This document shows, piece by piece, positions 26,521-36,050 of a stretch of DNA of 64,000 nucleotides (the stretch's first letter is position 1; every line of letters starts with the position of its first letter). This DNA is from Corynebacterium gottingense (lineage in GTDB: Bacteria; Actinomycetota; Actinomycetes; Mycobacteriales; Mycobacteriaceae). The notes under the pieces were generated by a model. That model saw only the letters and a list, made by a program, of their open reading frames with translations, did not search any database and was not told the DNA's origin. A program made the position numbers and the translations under genes. The stretch is from assembly GCF_003693265.1 (NCBI RefSeq), contig NZ_RDRE01000001.1:62001-126000 (forward strand), read 5' to 3'.

Positions 26521-27669
26521 ATGCAGCCTAGCCCGTACACCCCAGGCGAGATCGCGCCGGAAGTCTTCGGCCGCGAGCAGATCCTCGAGGACATCCGCCG
26601 CGACCTCGCCTTCATTATCGTCGAGCCGCGCTTTGTCGGCCGCATCCAGGTCTTCGCCGGCCCGCGCGGCGTGGGCAAAACGAGCCTACTGCGCGCCGCG
26701 CAAACCGACGCCGCGGCCAAGGGATTCGACACCCTCTGGGTCACTGCGGGCGACGGTCCGCTGCTCGCCTCGCTCGTCGAAGCGCTCGAGGAGGTCTCCA
26801 GCACCTGGCAGGGCTCGCTTGTCGACGCCCTCCGCTCCCTCATCTCCACCGCAAAAGTTGAGGTCGCCGGCGTCTCGGTCAGCGGGGCGGCCCCGCGCAA
26901 GGGTACGGAGACGGGCAGCCAGGGACGCCGGCTGCAACGGCTCCTCGCCGCAGCGGGCCGCGCAGCGCGGGAGCGCTCGCGCGGGCTCGTCCTGTTCATC
27001 GACGAGATCCAGAGCGCCGACGCCGACGGCATCAAGGCGCTCGCCTACGCGTGGCAGCACATGCAATCCGAGCAGCGCGACCTGCCCATGGCCGCCTACA
27101 CCGCAGGACTCAGCCACACTCAGGACGTGGTCACGGACGCGGTGAGCTTCGCCGAGCGCTTCGCCTACCAGCACCTGCACAACCTCACCCGCCCGCAGGC
27201 CGCGGACGCGCTGCGCAGCCTCGCCGCGGCGAAGGGGGTGCGCTGGTCCGACGACGCGCTCGAGGCCGCACTCGGATTCGCGGGCGGCTACCCCTACTTC
27301 ATGCAGGTCATCGGCGACGAGACGTGGCGTGCCGCTGGCTTCCCGGGACCGGGCACGGTGCTGGAGGTGCCGCAGGTTGAGGCCGCCGGGGAGGGCTTCA
27401 ACCAGATGCGCCAGACCTTCTTCCGCGCCCGCTGGAAGAAGGCCACACCCGCGGAGGCACGGATGCTGCGCGCCATGGCCACCGCGAGCGAGGGCAGCGC
27501 GGATGGGCCCGTGAAGCGCAGCGCCATCGCCGAGGCCATGGGACGCGACTCCAACGACTTGAGCATGGCGCGGCGATCCCTGCTGGACAAGGGGCTCATC
27601 GACACCTCCAGCCACGGCTACCTGGAGTTCACCGCGCCGGGCTTCGCCGAGTTCGTCCGGGGGCTGTAG
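26521..27669 (+). CDS. STAND/archaeal-type AAA ATPase with C-terminal winged helix
   Basis: A 382-residue protein. The Walker A motif GPRGVGKTSLLRA (K53) follows VFGREQILEDIRRDLAF, and Walker B is GLVLFIDEIQSADADG. A helical lid region and a C-terminal winged-helix-like segment (SAIAEAMGRDSNDLSMARRS, then GYLEFTAPGFAEFVRG) follow. This layout matches the archaeal-ATPase-like P-loop proteins often involved in signalling. The start at 26521 follows AAAGGGGG; an in-frame ATG at 26485 lies inside the palindrome. Only 3 bp separate it from the histidine kinase gene, so it belongs to that operon. Its role is unknown. Confidence 0.8.
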   Translation: MQPSPYTPGEIAPEVFGREQILEDIRRDLAFIIVEPRFVGRIQVFAGPRGVGKTSLLRAAQTDAAAKGFDTLWVTAGDGPLLASLVEALEEVSSTWQGSLVDALRSLISTAKVEVAGVSVSGAAPRKGTETGSQGRRLQRLLAAAGRAARERSRGLVLFIDEIQSADADGIKALAYAWQHMQSEQRDLPMAAYTAGLSHTQDVVTDAVSFAERFAYQHLHNLTRPQAADALRSLAAAKGVRWSDDALEAALGFAGGYPYFMQVIGDETWRAAGFPGPGTVLEVPQVEAAGEGFNQMRQTFFRARWKKATPAEARMLRAMATASEGSADGPVKRSAIAEAMGRDSNDLSMARRSLLDKGLIDTSSHGYLEFTAPGFAEFVRGL

Positions 27670-27672
27670 GCG

Positions 27673-28767
27673 GTGAGGATGCGTACGGTCGACCTGGTCC
27701 TCGCCAGCCTCGCCGCGGTGCTGGCGCTGGTGTACACGGCCAGCGCGTTCGCGGAGCCGAGCGACGCATCCGGGTGGGTGCAGGCCCTGCTGTCCTGGGG
27801 GTTCGTCGCGGCGTTCGGGATGGTCACGGGGCGGGTGCGGTGGGCGTCGATAGGCATGATTGCCCTGAACGCGGCCTGGTCCGCGGTGTGGATCCTTGCA
27901 CCGGTCAACCTGGGCTACACACTCTGGGTGCTGGCGGTGCCCGTTGCGGTGTTCGTGGCGCGCAGGTTCGCGGGCGGGCGCTTCGGCGCGGGTGTGCTTG
28001 CCGCGGCGATGGTGTGGGCGCTGGCCTCGCCGTTTATGTGGGCGTGGGACGAGCGCTTCGTTCTGTTCTACCGCTCAGGGGTGGACGCGGTACTCGCGCT
28101 CGCTGCGCACTGGGCGGTGCTCGCCGTGGCGTACCTGCTGGGCGCGAACCTGGCGCGGGAGGAGGCAGGAAGGCGCGAGCGGCTGCGCGTGGCGCGCGAG
28201 CAGGAGCGACTGGCCATCGCCGGCGACATCCACGACCTCCTCGGGCACACGCTCACGCTGATCCGGGTGCAGGCGAACGCGGGGCTCGCGGCCGGCGACG
28301 AGCGCGCGGCGCTGAAACAGATCAGCGCGGAGGCGGGCGAGGCGCTCACGGACATCCGCCGGCTTGTGCGCGGCCTGCGCGACGGTGGCAGCGGGGTGGA
28401 GCCAACCGCCGGTGTGGAGGAGCTGCCTGAGCTGGTGCAACGCTTTCGGGACGCGGGGGTGCGCGTCAGGTACGAGGGCGGCGCGCTGCCGCAGGTGCCC
28501 GCCGTGAGCAGCCTGGCCGCCCACCGCATCGTCGCCGAGGCCGTGGCCAACGCCGCGCGCCACCAGGAGGACCCGGACGTGCGCGTGCGGGTGGAGGCGG
28601 CAGACCGGCTCGCCGTGACCGTCGCGTCGACCGGGCCGATCGGCCCCCGCCCCGGCGCGGGCACCGGACTGGAGGGCTGTCGCGAGCGCGCCGCCAGCGC
28701 GGGCGGCACGCTGTCGACCGAGCAGCGCGGGGACACCTTTATCGTGCGCGCGGAGCTGGGCCGATGA
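27673..28767 (+). CDS. Two-component sensor histidine kinase (NarL-partner, HisKA_3 type)
   Basis: A 364-residue protein (GTG 27673; ATG 27679 is an alternative). About five membrane helices make up residues 5-160, followed by a HisKA_3 dimerisation domain with the phospho-His in IAGDIHDLLGHTLTLI (H187) and a HATPase domain (HRIVAEAVANAARH and GTGLEGCRERA). There is no large external domain, as in intramembrane-sensing kinases that detect envelope stress. It overlaps the response regulator gene by 4 bp. Confidence 0.9.
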   Translation: MRMRTVDLVLASLAAVLALVYTASAFAEPSDASGWVQALLSWGFVAAFGMVTGRVRWASIGMIALNAAWSAVWILAPVNLGYTLWVLAVPVAVFVARRFAGGRFGAGVLAAAMVWALASPFMWAWDERFVLFYRSGVDAVLALAAHWAVLAVAYLLGANLAREEAGRRERLRVAREQERLAIAGDIHDLLGHTLTLIRVQANAGLAAGDERAALKQISAEAGEALTDIRRLVRGLRDGGSGVEPTAGVEELPELVQRFRDAGVRVRYEGGALPQVPAVSSLAAHRIVAEAVANAARHQEDPDVRVRVEAADRLAVTVASTGPIGPRPGAGTGLEGCRERAASAGGTLSTEQRGDTFIVRAELGR

Positions 28768-29393
28768 TTCGCATTTTGCTTGCCGACGACCAACCGCTCC
28801 TCCTTTCCGCCCTGTCCACCATCCTCGCGGCACAGCCGGACTTGGAGGTCGTGGCCACCGCGAAGGACGGGGCGCAGGCGGTGGAGCGGGCGCGGGCGCA
28901 CCGCATCGACGTGGCGGTGCTGGACATCCGCATGCCGGTGCTCGACGGCATCGCCGCCGCCGCGCAGATCCTCCCGTTCGGCACGCGGGTGATCATGCTT
29001 ACCACGTTTGACGACGACGCCCTGATCCAGTCCGCCATCGACGCCGGCGTCCACGGCTTCCTGCTCAAAGACGCGGACCCGGACGTGCTTGCGGACGCGG
29101 TGCGCACCGTCGCGCGCGGCGAGTCCGTCCTGGCCAGCGGGGTGACGGGGCGCGTCATGGAGTGGGTGCGTGGCGGCACCCCGCAGGACCGGTCGGTGCT
29201 CGAGGGGCTCACGGCGCGCGAGCTGGACGTGCTCGCCGAGGTCGGCCGCGGGGCCACCAACGCCGAGATCGCGCAGCGGCTCTTCATCGCCGAAACCACC
29301 GTGAAAACGCACGTGTCCAGCCTGCTGTCCAAGCTGGGCGCGCGCGACCGGATCGCGCTCGTGCTCATCGCGCAGCGCGCCGGGATCTCCTGA
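28764..29393 (+). CDS. LuxR/NarL-family response regulator
   Basis: A 209-residue regulator. The receiver domain has the acidic pair near the N-terminus (LLADDQ), the phospho-acceptor D54 in VAVLDIRMPVLDG and the conserved Lys in GFLLKDADPD. The C-terminal LuxR helix-turn-helix is LTARELDVLAEVGRGATNAE plus the following IAQRLFIAETTVKTHVSS. It is coupled to the kinase gene by an ATGA overlap. It probably controls the ABC transporter genes just downstream, by analogy with similar operons. Confidence 0.92.
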   Translation: MIRILLADDQPLLLSALSTILAAQPDLEVVATAKDGAQAVERARAHRIDVAVLDIRMPVLDGIAAAAQILPFGTRVIMLTTFDDDALIQSAIDAGVHGFLLKDADPDVLADAVRTVARGESVLASGVTGRVMEWVRGGTPQDRSVLEGLTARELDVLAEVGRGATNAEIAQRLFIAETTVKTHVSSLLSKLGARDRIALVLIAQRAGIS

Positions 29394-29468
29394 TCTCCTC
29401 CCACGGGAGGAGCGCAGTTCCGCCCGCGGGGCGATGTGGCGCGCCGGGCTGGTGGCGAGGATTGGGGT

Positions 29469-30179
29469 ATGACTTCACCACAGCTGGCCTGCGAGGGCGT
29501 GACCGTGTCCTACGGCGCCCACCGCGTGCTTACCGACGTCTCCCTGCACACCACTCCCGGCCGCGTCCACGCGCTGCTCGGACCCAACGGGGCTGGCAAG
29601 TCCACACTCATGAAGGTCCTGCTCGGGCTCCTTGTTCCAGAGGCCGGCGAGGTCACGCTCATGGGTCAGCCCTTTGCGCGGGCGAATCTGCGCCACGTAG
29701 GCGCCTCTATCAACGACCCCGCCTTCTATAGCCACCTAAGCGCCCGCAACAACTTGCGCGTGCACGCCACGCTGCTCGGCCTGCCGGATTCCGAGGTGGA
29801 TCGTGTCCTCCAACTCGTGGGGCTCCAGGACGCGGGCAAGAAGAAAGCGGGCGCGTTTTCCACCGGCATGAAGGGCCGGTTGGCGCTCGCGCAGGCCCTG
29901 CTCGGCGAGCCAGAGGTGCTCATTCTCGACGAACCCCAGAACGGACTTGACCCCGAGGGCATCGCCCACCTGCGCGCCTACCTGCGCGAATACGCCGCCG
30001 CGGGGCGCACCGTGCTGGTCAGCTCCCACCAGCTTGGCGAGGTCGTGCACATGGCTGATGACGCCACCGTCATCGCCGGCGGCAGCGTGCGCTTCGCCGG
30101 TCAGCTTGCGCAGCTGGGGCCGAACCTGGAGGAGTCCTTCTTCCGGCTCACCACCGGCGGGAACGGGGGAGCGCAGTGA
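29469..30179 (+). CDS. ABC transporter ATP-binding protein
   Basis: A 236-residue ATPase with Walker A GPNGAGKST, Q-loop region, signature FSTGMKGRLALAQAL, Walker B VLILDEPQNGLDP and the H-switch in SSHQL. The degenerate signature (STGMK) and length match the drug/lantibiotic-immunity exporter class. ATG 29469 is preferred, with GAGGATTGGGG upstream. It overlaps the permease gene by 4 bp and lies 75 bp after the response regulator. Confidence 0.92.
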   Translation: MTSPQLACEGVTVSYGAHRVLTDVSLHTTPGRVHALLGPNGAGKSTLMKVLLGLLVPEAGEVTLMGQPFARANLRHVGASINDPAFYSHLSARNNLRVHATLLGLPDSEVDRVLQLVGLQDAGKKKAGAFSTGMKGRLALAQALLGEPEVLILDEPQNGLDPEGIAHLRAYLREYAAAGRTVLVSSHQLGEVVHMADDATVIAGGSVRFAGQLAQLGPNLEESFFRLTTGGNGGAQ

Positions 30180-31600
30180 ATTACCTGCACGCTGAATGGA
30201 TCCGCTCGCGCGGCTCGACCCTGTGGTGGCTCGCCGGGGCGGGCCTGCTGTTCGGCTGCGTGTTCGCGGCGTTCTCGCTCGTCGGCCGGGTAGAGACGGC
30301 ACGCTACCTGATGAACTGGCAAGGCCTCCTGGTCACCGCACTCGCCGCGCCGGTCGCGACCCTGTTCGCCGGCGTGGCGGAGACCCGCGAGCGTTCGTCA
30401 CGTTCGGGCGGGACCGACTGGCGGCCGGTGGACCCCCGCCGCGTGCGCGCTGCCCGCCTCGCCGTGGTGTGGGCCGCACTCGGTGTGTTCTGCCTCGCGG
30501 ACTTTGGCGTGAACTGGCTGGTGGCCTCCGCCGTCGGGCTTTCCGGCGCGGGGGCGGTGCTCGCTGCCGGCGCTGCCGCCTGGGTGGGCATGTGCGGCGT
30601 GGCGGGCGTGGCCGCCGCGCTGGTGCGCCGGGTCGGGATGCTACCCACATTGGTGGCGGCGATGGCGTACCAGGTCGAGCTCGGCTACTTCTGCGACCGC
30701 GTCTGGTGGTGGGCCAACCCCGCCGCCTGGCCGCTGCGTCTCGAGCTTCCGCTCATGGGGCTGCAATTCAACCTGCTGCCGTTGGAACCCGGATCGGCCC
30801 TGGACCGGCAGTCGCCCTGGGCGCCACTCGCGCTGTGCCTCCTGCTTGCCGCCTTCGGTGCGGCGTGCGCGGTGTGGACGGAGCCGCGCCGGGAGCGCCG
30901 GCGTCGCACGACCGCACACGTCGTGGCCGCACCGCGCCCGGCGGGGGCTGCGGTGCCACGCCCGGCGCGGGTGGGATTCGTTGCGGCGCTCCGGGGTGTG
31001 TACGGGGCGGGGCGGGTGGCGTCGCTAAGCGTGCTGCTCCTGCTCACCGCGCTGGTGATGCTGGTGGCGATGCGATACCCCATCGATGTGCGGCGCGCGC
31101 TGGAGACCTACCTCATTCTGCCGGTCGGCGCGGGGCTGCTGCCCACCCTGGTGTGGCCGAGGCTGCGGCCCGCGTGGCAGCTCATGCGCGTCGAGCACCC
31201 GGGCGTGGGCGCCGCGCTGCGGGTGTGGACGTGCGGCGTGGTCGCGCTCGTGGTGGTGTTCGGGGCGCTGACCAGCGGGATTGGGGGAGTTGGAAGTGCT
31301 ATCGCACTGCTGACGACGAGTACGCTCGCGCTGACCGCGCTGTATATTACTGTGCGGTTCGGCGTCGCGTGGACGCTCGCGGCGACGCTGGTGTGGACCG
31401 CGTTGTCCGTGACCATTGGCGGCGACGTGCTGGCGGGCAGCTGGCTGTGGGTGCTCGCCGTGCCGGCCTGGGCGGAGACCGCGACGACCCCGCTGCGCGC
31501 GGCGGTGGCGCTGGGCGGCGGGGTGCTGCTGGCGACGGGGGCGTGGGCTGCGGCGGGGAGGGCGTTGGCGGGTCCCGCTCGGCGTGACTCGGCTGGATGA
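30176..31600 (+). CDS. ABC transporter permease (ABC-2-like)
   Basis: A 474-residue membrane protein starting at GTG 30176 in the overlap with the ATPase gene. It has about twelve hydrophobic segments with a basic loop (EPRRERRRRTTAHV) in the middle. The opening MNYLHAEWIRSRGSTLWWLA resembles permeases of lantibiotic-immunity and daunorubicin-type exporters. It presumably forms a dimeric or fused membrane unit with the adjacent ATPase. The substrate is unknown. Its stop codon lies inside repeat element A. Confidence 0.82.
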   Translation: MNYLHAEWIRSRGSTLWWLAGAGLLFGCVFAAFSLVGRVETARYLMNWQGLLVTALAAPVATLFAGVAETRERSSRSGGTDWRPVDPRRVRAARLAVVWAALGVFCLADFGVNWLVASAVGLSGAGAVLAAGAAAWVGMCGVAGVAAALVRRVGMLPTLVAAMAYQVELGYFCDRVWWWANPAAWPLRLELPLMGLQFNLLPLEPGSALDRQSPWAPLALCLLLAAFGAACAVWTEPRRERRRRTTAHVVAAPRPAGAAVPRPARVGFVAALRGVYGAGRVASLSVLLLLTALVMLVAMRYPIDVRRALETYLILPVGAGLLPTLVWPRLRPAWQLMRVEHPGVGAALRVWTCGVVALVVVFGALTSGIGGVGSAIALLTTSTLALTALYITVRFGVAWTLAATLVWTALSVTIGGDVLAGSWLWVLAVPAWAETATTPLRAAVALGGGVLLATGAWAAAGRALAGPARRDSAG

Positions 31601-31663
31601 CGAGAAGGGGGCGACGAACTCGTTGATTTTTCTCCGCGTCCTCGTCATCCTCATCTCGTCATC
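31595..31663. repeat. Intergenic repeat element, copy A (GGATGACGAG family)
   Basis: GGATGACGAG (31595-31604) is exactly complementary to CTCGTCATCC (31641-31650), and CTCGTCATC recurs at 31655. A GATTTTTCTCCGC stretch lies between. A related arrangement is found at 45979-46065. It sits between the convergent permease and menB genes, where it could also act as a terminator. Confidence 0.6.
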
Positions 31664-31707
31664 TGGGGCGGCAGCGCCGTCTAGCCAGCAACGAGCACCA
31701 AAGCGCC

Positions 31708-32640
<933 letters not shown>

Positions 32641-32648
32641 GGGACTGC

Positions 32649-32654
32649 ATCCTA
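32649..32654 (-). promoter_or_regulatory. Candidate -10 (TAGGAT) for menB
   Basis: On the minus strand, TAGGAT ends 8 nt before the menB ATG. Upstream of it lies a TAGG triplication (GTAGGTAGGTAGGAT). Confidence 0.5.
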
Positions 32655-32685
32655 CCTACCTACGCGTGCACTCCCGCAGGCAAAT

Positions 32686-32691
32686 TACAGT
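32686..32691 (+). promoter_or_regulatory. Candidate -10 (TACAGT) for menC
   Basis: TACAGT ends 9 nt before ATG 32701, consistent with the leaderless layout of neighbouring men genes. Confidence 0.4.
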
Positions 32692-32700
32692 AGCAAGAAC

Positions 32701-33690
32701 ATGACGATGTACGGAAGGGAAAACAGTTTGCTGCCCACCGCCGACGAGATCCTGCAGCGCGCGCACGTCGTGACGCTGCCCATGGCCGTGCGATTCCGCG
32801 GTATCACCACCCGCGAGGCCCTGCTCATTGACGGGCCCGCTGGCTGGGGCGAGTTCGCGCCCTTCCTCGAGTACGGGCAGGAAGAGTCCGCAGCGTGGCT
32901 GCGCGCCGGGATCGAAGCCGCCTTCGAGGGCCTCCCCGCAGCCGAGGGCGAGGTCGAGGTCAACGGCACCGTTCCCGCCGTGCCGGCCGATGAGGTCGAA
33001 GCGGTGCTCGCCCGCTACCCGGAGGGGATCAACACGTTCAAGGTCAAGGTCGCGGAGAAGGGGCAGTCGCTTGCCGACGACACCGCCCGCCTCGCCCGCG
33101 TCCACACCCTCCGCCCCGACGCGCGCCTGCGCGTGGACGCCAACCGGGCCTGGACCGTGGACGAGGCCTGCGAGGCGATCGCCGCGCTCGATGGCGTGGC
33201 CGAGCTCGAGTACGTGGAGCAGCCCTGCGCCTCCGCCGAGGAGCTCGCGGAGGTGCGCCGCCGCGTCGCCTCTCCGATCGCCGCGGACGAGTCCATCCGC
33301 AAGGCGAGTGATCCGTACCGCGTCGCCGAGCTGGGCGCGGCGGACGTCGCCGTGTGCAAGGTTGCCCCGTTGGGTGGGGTGCGCCCGCTGGTGCGGATCT
33401 CGCGCGAGCTGGGCCTGGACGTGACCGTGGCCAGCGCGCTGGACACCGCGGTGGGCATGGACGCCGGGCTGGTCGCCGCGCAGCTCACGGGCTCACGCGC
33501 GGCGGGCCTGGCCACCCAAAATCTGTTCGCGGAGGACGTGGCGGCGCCGCGCGAGATTGTCGGCGGCCGCCTCCGCATCAGCCGCACCGTGCCCGATCCG
33601 GAGCGGCTCCACGGCCTGCGTGCGGGCGGCGAACGCGAAAACTGGTGGTTCCAACGGGTTCGCGACTGCCTCCCCTACATACGGGGGTGA
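32701..33690 (+). CDS. menC: o-Succinylbenzoate synthase
   Basis: A 329-residue enolase-superfamily enzyme that dehydrates SHCHC to o-succinylbenzoate. The catalytic set is visible: the KxK pair in NTFKVKVAE, metal ligands D in LRVDANRAW, E in LEYVEQP and D in IAADESI, and the second base Lys in AVCKVAPLGG. Two starts are possible: ATG 32701 behind a TACAGT -10, or TTG 32728 with GGAAGGGA 7 nt before it, which would drop nine residues and fit the family N-terminus equally well. It is divergent from menB. Confidence 0.93.
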   Translation: MTMYGRENSLLPTADEILQRAHVVTLPMAVRFRGITTREALLIDGPAGWGEFAPFLEYGQEESAAWLRAGIEAAFEGLPAAEGEVEVNGTVPAVPADEVEAVLARYPEGINTFKVKVAEKGQSLADDTARLARVHTLRPDARLRVDANRAWTVDEACEAIAALDGVAELEYVEQPCASAEELAEVRRRVASPIAADESIRKASDPYRVAELGAADVAVCKVAPLGGVRPLVRISRELGLDVTVASALDTAVGMDAGLVAAQLTGSRAAGLATQNLFAEDVAAPREIVGGRLRISRTVPDPERLHGLRAGGERENWWFQRVRDCLPYIRG

Positions 33691-33834
33691 TGTGTCCGGG
33701 AGTGCCCTACGGAATGCCAAAGGAATGTCCGGTTTTTCACCCGGTGCACTAAACTTTTTTACAGGTGATTGTGAAAAAGAATACCAATCATGCTGTGGAA
33801 ACAGTACTGAACACGTTGGAAAGTAGGTGGGGCA

Positions 33835-35415
33835 ATGTCTACCCCCGTTGTGCATGACTCATCCGCGCTGTCGGATGGCGATCTCGCCAAAGCCCCAGAA
33901 CCAGGCGAGTGGCGCCGCCAGCTGATCGGCCTGATCCTCGGCGTCGCACTCGCGGCGCTCATCTGGTTCATTTTCCCCGCGAGCGCCCCGGACACGGTGT
34001 CACAATCCGCGGGCGCGAAGCCGGACGTGGAGTACACCGCGCAGGCGATGCGCGTCGTCGCCGCCACCACGGTGCTCATGGCGGTGTGGTGGATGACGGA
34101 GGCCATCCCGTTGGCCGCGACCGCGCTGCTGCCCATCGCCATCTTCCCCGTCATGGGGGTGGCCGAGTTTTCCAAGGTGTCGTCCCCGTACGCCTCCGCC
34201 ACCATCTTCCTGTTCATGGGCGGCTTCCTCATGGCGCTGGGCCTGCAGCGCTGGAACCTGCACCGGCGCCTCGCGCTCGTAGTGGTCAAGCTGGTGGGGA
34301 CGAGCCCGAAGCGCATCATCCTGGGCTTCATGATCGCCACGGGCTTCATGTCCATGTGGGTTTCCAACACCGCGACCGCCGTGGTCATGTTGCCCATCGG
34401 CACCTCCGTGCTCATGCTCACCGCGGACACCGTGGGCGGCATGCAGAACCAGAAGAAGTTCGGGACCGCGCTGATGCTGGCGATCGCGTACTCGGCGTCG
34501 ATAGGCTCACTCGGCACGCTCATCGGCACCCCGCCGAACGCGCTGCTGCAGGGCTACATGAAGGAGGCACACGGCATCACCATCGGCTTCGGTCAGTGGA
34601 TGCTGGTTGGCATGCCGGTGGCCATCGCGTTCACCTTCATCGCTTGGTGGGTGCTCATCACCGTGTTCAAGCCGGAGATTGACCACATTCCGGGAGGCAA
34701 GGAGCTCATCGAGGCGGAGATCCGCAAGCTCGGTCCGTGGACCTTCCCGCAGATTGCCGCGGGCATCATCTTCCTCCTCGCGGCGCTGGCCTGGATCTTC
34801 ATCCCGCTGGGCATCAAGCAGTTCGGCTGGGACTTCCCGTACGACGACGCCATCGTGGGCATCATCGCCGGCCTGCTCATGTTCATCATCCCGGGCAAGA
34901 AAAACGGCAAGCGCCTGCTTGACTGGGAGACGGCGAACGAGATGCCGTGGGACGTCCTCCTCCTCTTCGGCGGCGGGCTGTCGCTCTCCGCAATGTTCAC
35001 CGCCACGGGCCTGTCGCTCTGGATCGGCGAGGCCGCCAAGGGCCTGGCCGTCCTGCCGGTCTTCCTGCTCATCTTCGCCATCGCCGCCCTCGTGCTCGGT
35101 CTGACGGAGCTGACCTCCAACACCGCAACAGCAGCGACGTTCCTGCCCATCATGGGTGGTGTGGCAGTGGGCATCGGGCTTACCGACGCCAGCGAGATGA
35201 ACGTCCTCATCCTCGCCATCCCCGTGGCGCTGTCCGCCACCTGTGCGTTCATGCTCCCGGTGGCCACCCCGCCGAACGCCATCGCGTACTCCTCGGGCTA
35301 CGTCACCATGGGCGAGATGATCAAGGGCGGCATCTGGCTCAACGCGATCGCGCTGGTCCTTATCGCCCTGGCCACCTACTTCCTCGCCGTCCCCGTGTTC
35401 GGGTTAGTGCTCTAG
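33835..35415 (+). CDS. DASS-family (SLC13-type) dicarboxylate/anion:sodium symporter
   Basis: A 526-residue transporter with about 12 membrane segments. The two SNT-type motifs of the DASS fold are seen: LIGTPPNALLQG in the first half and VATPPNAIAYSSGYV near the end, each preceded by a Ser/Asn/Thr motif (SNTATAVVML and SNTATAATFLP). C4-dicarboxylates are the usual substrates in corynebacteria; this specificity is inferred. The start at 33835 has GTAGGTGGGG upstream. The 144-bp leader contains a T-rich run but no operator I can name. Confidence 0.9.
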   Translation: MSTPVVHDSSALSDGDLAKAPEPGEWRRQLIGLILGVALAALIWFIFPASAPDTVSQSAGAKPDVEYTAQAMRVVAATTVLMAVWWMTEAIPLAATALLPIAIFPVMGVAEFSKVSSPYASATIFLFMGGFLMALGLQRWNLHRRLALVVVKLVGTSPKRIILGFMIATGFMSMWVSNTATAVVMLPIGTSVLMLTADTVGGMQNQKKFGTALMLAIAYSASIGSLGTLIGTPPNALLQGYMKEAHGITIGFGQWMLVGMPVAIAFTFIAWWVLITVFKPEIDHIPGGKELIEAEIRKLGPWTFPQIAAGIIFLLAALAWIFIPLGIKQFGWDFPYDDAIVGIIAGLLMFIIPGKKNGKRLLDWETANEMPWDVLLLFGGGLSLSAMFTATGLSLWIGEAAKGLAVLPVFLLIFAIAALVLGLTELTSNTATAATFLPIMGGVAVGIGLTDASEMNVLILAIPVALSATCAFMLPVATPPNAIAYSSGYVTMGEMIKGGIWLNAIALVLIALATYFLAVPVFGLVL

Positions 35416-35441
35416 ATACCGCCCTGCTGTCACTGGCGCGT

Positions 35442-35447
35442 TAGGCT
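35442..35447 (+). promoter_or_regulatory. Candidate -10 (TAGGCT) for the Pro-rich membrane protein gene
   Basis: TAGGCT ends 6 nt before ATG 35454, with no Shine-Dalgarno. Confidence 0.4.
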
Positions 35448-35453
35448 ATCCGC

Positions 35454-36029
35454 ATGGATAACCAGACGCGCCAGTTTGGCGTTCCGGAGGAACCACCGCA
35501 CCGTCCCCGCCCCAAGCAGTACTTCCCCGACCCTGCTGAACAGGAACGCCCGCGCTACCAGGAGCCCCCGCGCTACGAGCAACCCCGTTACGAGCAGCCG
35601 CAGTACACCCAGCCGGCGCCGCCGGAGCCCGAGTCGCGCTACTACGAGGAGCCAGAGGAGCGCTCCAACACACTCGCCATGGTGCTGGGCGTGCTGCTCG
35701 CCATCGCGCTGGCGGCGGGCGTGGTGTTCTTCTTCCTTTGGCGCGGCGCGTCCGCCGAGGCCTCGAAGCCGCCGGTGACCGTGACCAACACCCGGACCGA
35801 GACCGTCACGTCGACGGAGACGACCACGAAGCGCCCGTCGCTGTTCGGCGACCGCGACAGGGATTCCCGTGAGCCGGAGCCGACAGCGCAGACAGCGCCG
35901 ACGGAGTCCGAGCTGCCCGACCTCCCGGAGGCGCCCGACGTGCAGGTCCCCGACGAGGTGCGCACCGGTGCAGAGGACCTCCTAGACGAGCTGCGCCGCG
36001 GCGCGGACGACATTCTTCAGAACCAGTAG
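35454..36029 (+). CDS. Bitopic protein with Pro/Tyr/Glu-rich cytoplasmic domain
   Basis: A 191-residue protein. The first 62 residues are low complexity with repeated PRYEQP/PQYTQP units. A single membrane helix follows (about 73-95, AMVLGVLLAIALAAGVVFFFLW), then a Thr-rich linker and an acidic outer domain ending in a predicted amphipathic helix (EDLLDELRRGADDILQNQ). Orientation and low complexity suggest an envelope-associated protein, but no family was recognised. It lies just upstream of menD. Confidence 0.7.
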   Translation: MDNQTRQFGVPEEPPHRPRPKQYFPDPAEQERPRYQEPPRYEQPRYEQPQYTQPAPPEPESRYYEEPEERSNTLAMVLGVLLAIALAAGVVFFFLWRGASAEASKPPVTVTNTRTETVTSTETTTKRPSLFGDRDRDSREPEPTAQTAPTESELPDLPEAPDVQVPDEVRTGAEDLLDELRRGADDILQNQ

Positions 36030-36036
36030 CCACCGC

Positions 36037-36042
36037 TAGACT
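36037..36042 (+). promoter_or_regulatory. Candidate -10 (TAGACT) for menD
   Basis: TAGACT ends 8 nt before the menD ATG in a 21-bp gap. Confidence 0.45.
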
Positions 36043-36050
36043 GGGCACTC

